Positions 1 to 6,370 are shown, numbered from the stretch's first letter. The stretch: DNA of 9,555 bases from Gammaproteobacteria bacterium (GCA_026994735.1 JALWQD010000016.1:1-9555), one strand, 5' to 3'. Numbers and translations are program-made. The notes: generated by a model from the sequence alone, not told the origin.

Positions 1-183
1 TAGCCAGGTTTTTTCAGACGATTTTCCCGCAAAACGCTGATGTGCCTTCAAGGCCGCGAGAAAAGTCTCCTGCACCAGATCTTCGGCGATTGCCGGGTTG
101 CGGATACGCATCAGCGCGTAGCTGTATAGGGCATCGCCATAGAGTTTAAGCCATTGTTCGGGATCAGTTTTTAGATTTGTCAC
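1..183 (-). CDS. ECF-family RNA polymerase sigma factor, N-terminal part (cut by window edge)
   Basis: The 61 visible codons encode the start of a sigma-70-family protein of the extracytoplasmic-function type. Such proteins bind core RNA polymerase and direct it to a small regulon. Residues about 15-61 look like sigma region 2: a short helix around LYGDALYSYAL, then the hallmark AEDLVQETFLAALK (about residues 33-46) that contacts core polymerase, then the beginning of the -10 recognition helix (KTWL at the edge). The start is a GTG at 183, chosen because GGAG lies seven bases upstream and the sigma similarity begins shortly after it. Region 4 and any anti-sigma gene lie beyond the window. It follows the DUF547 gene on the same strand after a 98 bp gap, so cotranscription is possible. 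The family call is confident; the regulon and inducing signal cannot be read from the fragment. Confidence 0.85.
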   Translation of the reverse strand, partial: MTNLKTDPEQWLKLYGDALYSYALMRIRNPAIAEDLVQETFLAALKAHQRFAGKSSEKTWL

Positions 184-281
184 AAACGCTCCAGAATCAG
201 TAGGTCGCTGATGCTTGAGTATATGCGCCAGCGGCTGCTTACGGCTAGTTAAATTGCCCGGCATGAATGAGGTCGCGAACA

Positions 282-1052
282 TTAGTTGCCGTTGACAGAC
301 CAGTCGTAATCAAGGAAGCCAATGTCTGCACTGGCGGGAATATCCGGGCGGTAATGGCGAATGAATTGCAGTCGCTGGTAATCATTGCTGCCAAAGTCAT
401 CTTCGAACCAGTCAAAGATCTTTGATACCATAATGTCGTGGCCATGCTTGCTTAGCCCTTTGCCGCCATTACCAAGGAAAAGACGTGCTTGATTGTCGAG
501 CTGGCGGTCGAGTGTCGAAGCCTGATAGACCTCTTTGCTGAGATCCGGGCAGCTGACGGATGCACAGACGATGGCGAAGTGGATCCGGGGTTCCTTCATC
601 TGCCGTAAAATGCCGTGTTCAATTTCTTTTAGCGTTATCGTTTTGCCGTCAATCCTGCCCGCAGGTTTTCCCCATACAGGTGAGAACAGGCTGCCAGCAT
701 CTTTGATGCTTGTGACTGGCCAGTGGTCAGCGACCATCTTTAAGGCAAAGATATTGTAGACATTGATATAAAAGGCCAGGCGTTGCTGGCGATTAGTCAG
801 CTCAGTGAGCGGGAATTGGCTGATATCACGGACTAATTTTTTAAAGTCAGCATCATTGCCCAAGGCCTGATAGTTGACGAGGGTGAGGTTAATGCCATGT
901 TTTCTGCCAGCAGTCAGATGTCGGTCGAGAATCTGGGCGTAAGTTTGCCATAGCTGTCGGCGAGAATTTTGATCACTGCTGGCCAGAGACAAGGGCGTGA
1001 ATATGGCCAATATCAGGCCCAACAGGATGCTGTGAATGATGCCTTTGTTCAT
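282..1052 (-). CDS. Exported DUF547-domain protein
   Basis: This 256-residue protein matches the DUF547 family, whose biochemical function is not established. Residues 1-24 form a signal peptide: a lysine near the N-terminus, a hydrophobic core, and probable cleavage after SLA (A24), so it is likely periplasmic. Family motifs are visible. The segment LAFYINVYNIFAL (about 92-104) is the conserved aromatic/Asn-rich helix. HFAIVCASVSCP (158-169) carries two cysteines, C163 and C168, five residues apart in the typical family setting. The C-terminus has another aromatic segment, KIFDWFEDDFG. Length is normal for a stand-alone family member. The ATG at 1052 has GAGGAAG just upstream and gives a complete signal peptide. 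The gene lies 122 bp after the surface-protein gene and before the ECF sigma gene. A perfect-armed inverted repeat (1088-1112) lies in its leader. Family assignment is firm; function is unknown. Confidence 0.88.
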   Translation of the reverse strand: MNKGIIHSILLGLILAIFTPLSLASSDQNSRRQLWQTYAQILDRHLTAGRKHGINLTLVNYQALGNDADFKKLVRDISQFPLTELTNRQQRLAFYINVYNIFALKMVADHWPVTSIKDAGSLFSPVWGKPAGRIDGKTITLKEIEHGILRQMKEPRIHFAIVCASVSCPDLSKEVYQASTLDRQLDNQARLFLGNGGKGLSKHGHDIMVSKIFDWFEDDFGSNDYQRLQFIRHYRPDIPASADIGFLDYDWSVNGN

Positions 1053-1060
1053 ATCTTCCT
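1053..1060 (-). promoter_or_regulatory. Ribosome binding site of the DUF547 gene
   Basis: Read on the minus strand the bases are GAGGAAGAT directly before ATG. The AGGA core sits about five bases from the start codon and fixes this ATG as the translation start, which also agrees with the signal peptide. Confidence 0.6.
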
Positions 1061-1087
1061 CAGGGGGTTGATCGTTCCCGTGCGCGA

Positions 1088-1112
1088 CAGGAAGTTATTG
1101 AAAATAATCCTG
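1088..1112. repeat. 25-bp inverted repeat in the leader of the DUF547 gene
   Basis: On the plus strand the arms are CAGGA and TTATT (separated by AG), then a GAA loop, then AATAA and TCCTG. This gives ten matching base pairs interrupted by one two-base bulge. It lies about 36-60 bases upstream of the DUF547 start codon. No T-tract follows on either strand, so it does not look like an intrinsic terminator. An operator for a dimeric regulator or a leader hairpin in the mRNA are both possible. Confidence 0.5.
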
Positions 1113-1174
1113 GGGTGGTCGATTGGCATTACCACAACTTACATCATTAATAGGGAAACAGCTTGTTGAGTGTC

Positions 1175-4100
1175 TTAGGCCGGTACTCTTCGGATCAACA
1201 CGTGACGCTGTTGCCAGGCCAGCAGTAGAAGGCAGAAGGCGAGCAGGCGTAGAGGGTATTCCAGGCCCCAGATGAAAGGTGTCAGTGACCAGCGTACAAT
1301 CATCCGCAGACCTTCGTGACGACTGATGATATTCGCTAACGTGGGGGAATGGCGATAATAGAAATCAACGAGCCATCGACCCGGCGCATTTGTGAGGAGT
1401 TGTTGGTCACGAAAATCGCGCAAAACCTGCACATGGGCATCAAGGTAGCTGCCATAGGCCGCCGTGGCGATAAAGCAGGCCCCACTACCTTTGCGCAGGC
1501 CGTTTGTATTGCTCCCGCTAGTCACCGTAGCTGCCTTAATGAGTGTATCGAGACTGCCAGTGTTGTTGGTTATGACGGGATCCTGCCCGCCCGTATCGGT
1601 GACGACAACGCTGTTTTGGATCGTGCCCGCTTGCTGGGCAATGACAGTAATGGTTGCCGAGGCCGACGTGCCGCTGGCGAGCTGGCCAAGTTGGCACTCA
1701 ACAGCCTGGCCATTGAGACTGCAACCGGCTGAGGCGCTGTCAAAGAGAACCGTTGACGGCAGAGCATCCGTCAGCAGCACATTGCTGGCTGTGTCCGGGC
1801 CAAGATTAACGACAGTCAGGCTGTAACTGAGTTTTTCACCGACAGTGGCAGGACTTGGCAGCGCATTGAGAATCTCCAGTTTCAGGTCAGCGCCACGAAT
1901 GACAGTGGGGGCTGTGATAATGCTGATCAGCAATGGGCTGATGTTATTGTTGCTCAGATTGTTGTCACTGTCTGCTGCCGATGCTGAGATTGTCGCCGCC
2001 AGTGTGGCTGTGCCAGCAGTGCGTGGTGTTGTGAATAATGTTAATGAGCTGTGATCACCGGCCGCCAGGCTTGGCAGTGTGCAGCTGATTTGCGGCAGGG
2101 CAGAAGTATCACAGCTCCAGGCATCCGCACTGATCGTTGAGCGCAAGTCGACTTGTGTCGGCAGGTCAATCAGCAGCCGCGGGTTCGTGGCGGCAGAAGG
2201 GCCAGCATTACTGATGCTGGCAATATAGCTCAAGTCAGTACCGATGAGTGCGGTATTGCTGCCGGCGACGACAGTCAGTCCAAGGTCGGTAACGGTAACG
2301 ATGTTGATCGTATCGCTTGCTTGCGCAGGCTGGGCTGTTGGCGAACCGAGAAAATTGACACGGGCAACATTACTCAGGCTGCCAGCAGTAATGGCATTGA
2401 CGCTGAGTGTCACTGTCGCCGTGGCACCATTGGCCAGGTTGCCCAATTGACAGCTGATAAGGCCACCATTGTTTGAACAGCTGCCGACGCTCGCTGTTGC
2501 GCTTAGCAGGGCAATGGCGGCAGGTAGTTGGTCGGTCAGGACGACCTCACTGGCTTGTCCGCCGCTGTTGTTCAGCGTCAAGGTGATTTCAAAAGGACTG
2601 CCGGCGATAATGGTGTCAGTGGGGTTGACAGTGCTGCCATTACTTGTAATCCGAGTGCTGATCTGGATATCGCTGTTCTCAAATATTGTGCTGTCAATGA
2701 AGATGTTCTGGTCGTTGTTGTGATTGGGGTCTATGCTGCCTCCGTCATCGATAACTGAAATGACGTTTTCCCGGAATGTGCCGGGGAGGGCAGCTGTCGT
2801 GGTCAGGTTCAGTGTTGTGCTGGCATTGACTGCAAGTGGGCCAAGTGCGTGTGTTGTCGGGGCTGCTGTGCCGAGTTGATTGCTGAGCGTGACATTGCCA
2901 ATGGTCGCGCTGGGGCCGTTATTTTTGACTGTGATAAAGTAATTCAGCGCAGTGCCGGCGAGAACCTGTGGTGGTTTATCAAGGATCGAGATTACAGCCA
3001 GGTCGGTATAGCTGTTGCCGGCAGCCAGTGGTTCGACGGCTCCGATTGCACAGCTGCCACTACTGGCCGTGGTGCGCGGGAAACCGCGTTGATCGGTCGC
3101 TGGACAGCGGCCGCTATTGACGGGTAACAGGGCCACACCAGCAGGTGAGATGCTGGGGGTTGGACCGCCGTTAGCGATTGGCGTAGTGCTGTTCAGGACG
3201 CTGGTCGTGACGCCGGCCTGATCATTGGCTGCGAGCAGATTGCAGCTATTGTCATTATCGATGTTGTAGTTGCCCGATGTTAGATGGCCGGCGCTGTCCT
3301 GGCAGCTGCTGCTAGCGGCTGATTGACTGACAACGATGCTGTCTTCAAGCGTCGCAAAGCCTTGGTTGGGGCCGATGGTTTCGGGGTCAACGGCAATATT
3401 AACGCCGAGGTTCGAGACGGTACTATTGCCCGTGAATGTCGTGTGTTGCAGAGTAACAGCATCACTGCCATCGCTGTGTCGGGCAAGTGAGACATAGAGC
3501 CCTCCGCCCGTGCCTGTCGATGACAGGATTTGATTGCCTTGCAGAGTGCTGTTGATGATTGTCAGGTTGGCTGCTGTTGCGCTGGGAGCAGTGGCCGGGC
3601 CATCAACGTAGATACCGGCACCGCGAAAACGTGTGCTGTTATTGCTAATGGTCGAACGGCGAATGGTCAGGGCACCAAAGTTGCTGATACCGCCTCCTTG
3701 ACCAAAGACAGTGGAATCAGCCGTATTGTTGTTGATCAGAGTGTCTTCAATAATGGCAATGACGCCGCCATTGATAGACAGGCCTCCGCCATTCTGTGCC
3801 GCGAGATTGTTATTGATCTGGCAAAAATAAAGATTGATACCGCCTTGCGGGATAGCGATCCCGCCACCACTGCCCGCACTGCTATTAGCACTGACGGTGA
3901 CACGTGTCATATCGATGTTGGCGTTGAGGTTGGTCTGGTAAATGCCGCCACCGTTGAGTGAGGCGCTGTTATTGCTGACGCTGACATCCGTCAGTGTCAG
4001 CAGGCCGGCATTTTGCAGCCCCCCGCCATTGAGTGCAGAGCCGGCACGGATTGTCAGGTAATTGAGGTTGACTGTCGTGCCAGTGGCCATATCGAAGACG

Positions 4101-4522
4101 CGGTCAGCAAGGCCGCTGGCGTCGATAATGCTGCCATTTCCTTCAATCGTGAGGTCATCCCGGATGTCAAGGTCGCCGCTGAGTGCTGCTTCTTCATTTG
4201 CGCCGGTAATTGTCAGCAGATAGGTACTGCCATTGAGGATGATGGTGTCACTGCCAGGCCAGGCATTCGCTTGCTGTATCGCCGCCCGTAAACTGCACAG
4301 GTTTGTGGCATCAAGACAAATGCCGTCAGCGGTATTGCTATCAACGCTATCGACAGTCGTGTTGACGGTAAAAATAAATGCCTGGGCGGCGGGTATCTGG
4401 ATGCATGCCAGCAACAGGAACAGCAGCAAGCGCTGCCGGAGGCCTGGATGGGGTTGACTGTTTAGTGGTTGCTCAGTTCGTTGACGCACGAAACTAGCGC
4501 TGTCTCTTTGGTAGTTGACCAA
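1175..4522 (-). CDS. Giant exported beta-helix/DUF11-repeat surface protein with CFI-box C-terminal sorting region
   Basis: This 1115-residue protein is probably an adhesin or surface-layer-like component. Residues 1-48 hold a long basic N-region and a hydrophobic signal core, with likely cleavage after PAAQA. CSLRAAI (76-82) is a CSLREA-type motif. Residues about 100-430 are rich in GGG, NN and SxISNN turns typical of a right-handed parallel beta-helix. Residues about 447-497 resemble a choice-of-anchor-Q module (DQRGFPRT, then CAIGAVE). Four DUF11-like Ig repeats follow at about 506-612, 617-742, 745-870 and 877-995, each opening with a DL(A/K/G)-type strand and an xxNxGPS-like turn. The last 100 residues begin with CFIATAAYGS (C1016) and end with a hydrophobic segment (about 1091-1103) and RHVLIRR, a CFI-box/CTERM-like tripartite tail. 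The start is uncertain: TTG at 4522, with an in-frame stop just upstream, or GTG at 4489; neither has a strong Shine-Dalgarno. The ligand is unknown. Confidence 0.82.
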   Translation of the reverse strand: MVNYQRDSASFVRQRTEQPLNSQPHPGLRQRLLLFLLLACIQIPAAQAFIFTVNTTVDSVDSNTADGICLDATNLCSLRAAIQQANAWPGSDTIILNGSTYLLTITGANEEAALSGDLDIRDDLTIEGNGSIIDASGLADRVFDMATGTTVNLNYLTIRAGSALNGGGLQNAGLLTLTDVSVSNNSASLNGGGIYQTNLNANIDMTRVTVSANSSAGSGGGIAIPQGGINLYFCQINNNLAAQNGGGLSINGGVIAIIEDTLINNNTADSTVFGQGGGISNFGALTIRRSTISNNSTRFRGAGIYVDGPATAPSATAANLTIINSTLQGNQILSSTGTGGGLYVSLARHSDGSDAVTLQHTTFTGNSTVSNLGVNIAVDPETIGPNQGFATLEDSIVVSQSAASSSCQDSAGHLTSGNYNIDNDNSCNLLAANDQAGVTTSVLNSTTPIANGGPTPSISPAGVALLPVNSGRCPATDQRGFPRTTASSGSCAIGAVEPLAAGNSYTDLAVISILDKPPQVLAGTALNYFITVKNNGPSATIGNVTLSNQLGTAAPTTHALGPLAVNASTTLNLTTTAALPGTFRENVISVIDDGGSIDPNHNNDQNIFIDSTIFENSDIQISTRITSNGSTVNPTDTIIAGSPFEITLTLNNSGGQASEVVLTDQLPAAIALLSATASVGSCSNNGGLISCQLGNLANGATATVTLSVNAITAGSLSNVARVNFLGSPTAQPAQASDTINIVTVTDLGLTVVAGSNTALIGTDLSYIASISNAGPSAATNPRLLIDLPTQVDLRSTISADAWSCDTSALPQISCTLPSLAAGDHSSLTLFTTPRTAGTATLAATISASAADSDNNLSNNNISPLLISIITAPTVIRGADLKLEILNALPSPATVGEKLSYSLTVVNLGPDTASNVLLTDALPSTVLFDSASAGCSLNGQAVECQLGQLASGTSASATITVIAQQAGTIQNSVVVTDTGGQDPVITNNTGSLDTLIKAATVTSGSNTNGLRKGSGACFIATAAYGSYLDAHVQVLRDFRDQQLLTNAPGRWLVDFYYRHSPTLANIISRHEGLRMIVRWSLTPFIWGLEYPLRLLAFCLLLLAWQQRHVLIRRVPA

Positions 4523-4966
4523 ATTTTTTCAATCGCAGCATCATTCCTGACCGGTTGTATCCTGACAGCAGATCCAGCACTCCCGTACCAGAGACTGGCG
4601 TGTTGCCAACACTCGGACTCGCAAGTTGATTCGGAGTGATCATACCAGAATGACCACAGCTGTCATGGTGGCCTTCCTGTCGATACCCTTTTCTGTAATA
4701 ACACCTTCTGCGAATGCCGACCCAGGTTTTTCCTGATAAAGCGTCCCGAGCTGGCAGCAGCAAGCGAGCCAGAGCTCAATTTTAGGCAAAGTGTATCACG
4801 GAGTTGGGCTGTTTGGGCTGATCAGTTGCTGAAGGAGGCGCGCTGGCCAGGAATTTTCGCATGTATCCGTATTGCAGAACGCATTGCCTGATCGTTTTGT
4901 CACGCCCTTTAACGTTTAAGTGCAAGGGGGTACTCGTATGTTACGGCGGTATTTGTACGAGGATAA
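4523..4966. other. Gene-poor interval: leader of the surface-protein gene and downstream side of tRNA-Thr
   Basis: About 440 bp in which I recognise no protein or RNA gene. An 89-codon minus-strand reading frame (4494-4763) crosses it but resembles no family I know. Small structures are present. CACTCGGA (4610-4617) and TCGGAGTG (4631-4638) can pair with one mismatch. TTGGGCTGT/TTGGGCTGA is a 9-bp imperfect tandem duplication (4804-4821). CAGG-TTTTT-CCTG forms a small hairpin near 4722-4735. The tRNA 3' end is at 4967. I saw no second copy of the tRNA 3' end here and no T-tracted terminator for the tRNA. The interval most likely carries the promoter and a long leader for the surface-protein gene. 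Confidence 0.5.
4790..4798 (-). promoter_or_regulatory. Candidate extended -10 promoter element for the surface-protein gene
   Basis: On the minus strand the bases read TGA-TACACT, fitting the extended -10 pattern TGn-TAnnnT. The -35 position (about 4813-4818) reads GCCCAA and is poor, as extended -10 promoters tolerate. If real, transcription would start near 4783 and leave a leader of about 260 bases before the TTG at 4522. This rests on pattern reading alone and is weak. Confidence 0.2.
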
Positions 4967-5042
4967 TGGAGCTGGCGACAGGAGTCGAACCCGCGACCTG
5001 CTGATTACAAATCAGCTGCTCTACCAACTGAGCTACGCCAGC
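4967..5042 (-). tRNA. tRNA-Thr (anticodon UGU)
   Basis: The 76 bases fold as a complete cloverleaf. The acceptor stem is GCTGGCG/CGCCAGC. The D arm is GCTC/GAGC with loop AGTTGGTA. The anticodon arm is GCTGA/TCAGC around loop TTTGTAA, giving anticodon TGT and hence threonine. The variable loop is AGGTC, the T arm is GCGGG/CCTGT with loop TTCGACT, the discriminator base is T, and CCA is encoded. Many gammaproteobacteria carry this isoacceptor in a Thr-Tyr-Gly-Thr cluster next to a tuf gene. Here it stands alone, at least over the bases visible. Its 3' end faces the gene-poor interval and the surface-protein gene. Confidence 0.97.
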
Positions 5043-5066
5043 ACGCTTGCTACTGCGAGGGGGGGC

Positions 5067-5095
5067 AGTATAGCAGAAGCTGATGGCAGCGTTAG
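5067..5095 (-). promoter_or_regulatory. Promoter of tRNA-Thr
   Basis: On the minus strand TATACT (5067-5072) is a five-of-six match to the -10 box. It is preceded after 17 bases by CTAACG (5090-5095), a weak -35. A run of C residues follows the -10 box, the GC-rich discriminator typical of stable-RNA promoters under stringent control. Its distance from the tRNA 5' end at 5042 gives a short leader of about 18 bases. Confidence 0.6.
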
Positions 5096-5198
5096 CCCTA
5101 TTGCGGGCGAATTTTTTTGTCGCTGGGTAAATCCCCTGCTTCTTCTGGATAAGTGGTTGTTTAATGATGCTAAAGCCAAACGAACAGAAGGACGCTCT

Positions 5199-5246
5199 AT
5201 GATGCAGAGCCGCTGGATCGGCAGGGGCCATTTGCCATACCTGTAA
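5199..5246 (+). CDS. Possible 15-codon leader peptide upstream of the PilZ gene
   Basis: A short reading frame begins with tandem ATG codons at 5199 and 5202, encodes MMQSRWIGRGHLPYL, and stops with TAA at 5244-5246. AGAAGGA (5186-5192) lies six bases before the first ATG, a good Shine-Dalgarno position. The stop codon overlaps the first bases of the PilZ gene's own AAAGGAG ribosome binding site, and the PilZ ATG is 11 bases further on. That layout would allow translational coupling. No similarity to a known leader peptide is recognised. The chance of such an arrangement in random sequence is not negligible, so this remains a hypothesis. Confidence 0.3.
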   Translation: MMQSRWIGRGHLPYL

Positions 5247-5257
5247 AGGAGATAGGG

Positions 5258-5623
5258 ATGCAATCTGAGCGTCGCCAGTCAGAACGGCTGGTCTTTCACA
5301 TGAATGAGTGCCGGGGTATGTTCACCATTGACAGTGGTGGCGATGAATATGAAATTGAAACGATAAATGATATTTCCCTGTCAGGGATCGGCTTTGATTT
5401 GCCCGTTTTTCTCGAGGTCGAGTGCCCGGTTTCAATAAGCTACCATGAAGAAGGGATTGAGGTCTCTGTATGCGGGCTGATCGTCTGGTGTCGTGAGCAT
5501 CCCTCCTGTCCTGGCCTTTTTCATTTTGGTATGCGCTTTGATTATGAACAGAGAGATGAGAGTAGCCGCCTGTTACTCGCGTTACAGTGCTATACCGGGG
5601 CGCCAGAGGATGACAGTTTTTAG
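5258..5623 (+). CDS. Small PilZ-domain c-di-GMP-binding protein
   Basis: This 121-residue protein is essentially a stand-alone PilZ domain, a cytoplasmic receptor for cyclic di-GMP. Both ligand-binding motifs are intact: RxxxR as R6-QSE-R10 close to the N-terminus, and DxSxxG as D38-IS-LS-G43 (NDISLSGIG). Beta strands follow, including VSVCGLIVWC and FHFGMRF, in the usual PilZ barrel order, then a short C-terminal helix. No membrane segment or second domain is visible, so it must act through a partner protein. The start is supported by AAAGGAG (5245-5251) seven bases before ATG 5258. The gene lies between tRNA-Thr (opposite strand) and the peroxiredoxin gene (same strand, 147 bp gap). With pilT nearby, a role in pilus or biofilm control is attractive but only inferred from position. 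It is not the type IV pilus protein PilZ itself, which lacks these motifs. Confidence 0.9.
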   Translation: MQSERRQSERLVFHMNECRGMFTIDSGGDEYEIETINDISLSGIGFDLPVFLEVECPVSISYHEEGIEVSVCGLIVWCREHPSCPGLFHFGMRFDYEQRDESSRLLLALQCYTGAPEDDSF

Positions 5624-5691
5624 TCGTGCGAGCGCGTGCCGTTATTGCTGGGGCTGGACGCACCCGCCAGTATTGTTTATCGTCTTGCTCA

Positions 5692-5737
5692 GGGATTGTA
5701 GCGCAGACTCTTGATCTGCTATCGCCCCGATTTTTTT
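5692..5737 (+). terminator. Probable intrinsic terminator after the PilZ gene
   Basis: GCAGA (5703-5707) pairs with TCTGC (5715-5719) around a 7-base loop. Outer bases GGG (5692-5694) can pair with CCC (5725-5727) across an imperfect middle, and seven T residues follow at 5731-5737. The stem is interrupted, so termination may be partial. The peroxiredoxin start codon is only 33 bases beyond the T-tract. If this is a terminator the peroxiredoxin promoter must lie inside or very close to it. The same dyad could instead be a regulatory site. Confidence 0.4.
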
Positions 5738-5770
5738 CTGTCATCATTATTAAGCAAGGAGTTTTCCCCG

Positions 5771-6370
5771 ATGAGTGTCCTCGTAACCAAGCCTGCCCCT
5801 GATTTTACGGCTGCTGCAGTCATGCCTGATAACAGCATTAACGAAAATTTCAGTCTTTCCGACTACCGTGGAAAATATGTGGTTCTCTTTTTCTATCCTC
5901 TTGATTTTACTTTTGTCTGCCCGTCAGAAATCATTGCTTTTGACCACCGTCTGTCACAGTTTTCTGACAAGGGTGTGCAGGTCATTGGCTGTTCCGTTGA
6001 CTCGCATTTTTCCCATCTGGCCTGGAAGAATACGGCTGTCAATGATGGCGGCATAGGTAATGTCCAGTATCCTCTCGTCGCCGACCTGACAAAGAGCATT
6101 GCCCGTGATTATGATGTTCTTTTTGACGAGGCTGTGGCCTTGCGCGGTTCCTTCCTGATTGATAAGGAGGGCGTGGTGCGTCACCAGGTGGTTAATGATT
6201 TACCGCTTGGACGTAACATCGATGAAATGTTGCGTATGATTGATGCCCTGCAGTTCCATGAAGAGCATGGCGAAGTCTGCCCGGCAGGGTGGAGCGAAGG
6301 CAAGCAGGGAATGGATGCCAGTCCGGACGGTGTTGCCGCCTACCTGGCGAAAGAAGCCGAGACCCTGTAG
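5771..6370 (+). CDS. Typical 2-Cys peroxiredoxin (AhpC/Prx1 type)
   Basis: This 199-residue thiol peroxidase reduces hydrogen peroxide, organic peroxides and possibly peroxynitrite in the cytoplasm. The peroxidatic cysteine C50 sits in DFTFVCPSE with T47 at its usual place. The resolving cysteine C170 is in GEVCPAGW, so the typical 2-Cys mechanism with an intersubunit disulfide is expected. GGIG in the middle corresponds to the GGLG loop of over-oxidation-sensitive enzymes, but the C-terminal Tyr-Phe pair of that class reads Tyr-Leu here. Length matches the family. The start ATG 5771 has AAGGAG (5756-5761) nine bases upstream. An in-frame extension to 5711 would add about 20 residues absent from the family and is rejected. 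No ahpF-like reductase gene is adjacent. I saw no confident OxyR site. A strong terminator follows. Confidence 0.93.
   Translation: MSVLVTKPAPDFTAAAVMPDNSINENFSLSDYRGKYVVLFFYPLDFTFVCPSEIIAFDHRLSQFSDKGVQVIGCSVDSHFSHLAWKNTAVNDGGIGNVQYPLVADLTKSIARDYDVLFDEAVALRGSFLIDKEGVVRHQVVNDLPLGRNIDEMLRMIDALQFHEEHGEVCPAGWSEGKQGMDASPDGVAAYLAKEAETL

Noticed and set aside
1349..4457. Many plus-strand frames of 60-143 codons inside the surface-protein gene
   Set aside because: They are shadows of the long minus-strand gene, whose Gly/Ser/Thr/Asn/Ala-rich codons leave few stops on the other strand. None shows a domain or a ribosome binding site.
4746..4760. GAGCTGGC, a partial match to the tRNA 3' end, as a possible att duplicate
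   Set aside because: Only eight bases match and the same octamer also occurs near 1679, so it is at chance level.
4494..4763. 89-codon minus-strand frame overlapping the start of the surface-protein gene
   Set aside because: No recognisable family, no clear ribosome binding site and atypical composition. Only its last codons are of interest, for the start-site question.
4832..4838. AAGGAGG on the plus strand in the gene-poor interval
   Set aside because: A perfect Shine-Dalgarno-like sequence, but no start codon lies within the usual distance and no credible reading frame follows.
4920..5246. 108-codon plus-strand frame and 96-codon minus-strand frame (4941-5231) across the tRNA
   Set aside because: Their internal peptides (GDRSRTRDLLITNQ and VAQLVEQLICNQQVAGSTPV) are the well-known artefact of translating a tRNA-Thr gene. 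Only the last 15 codons of the plus frame are kept, as a leader-peptide hypothesis.
5711..5770. N-terminal extension of the peroxiredoxin from ATG 5711
   Set aside because: The added residues are outside the family N-terminus and lie over a probable terminator or promoter. ATG 5771 has a strong AAGGAG and fits the family start.
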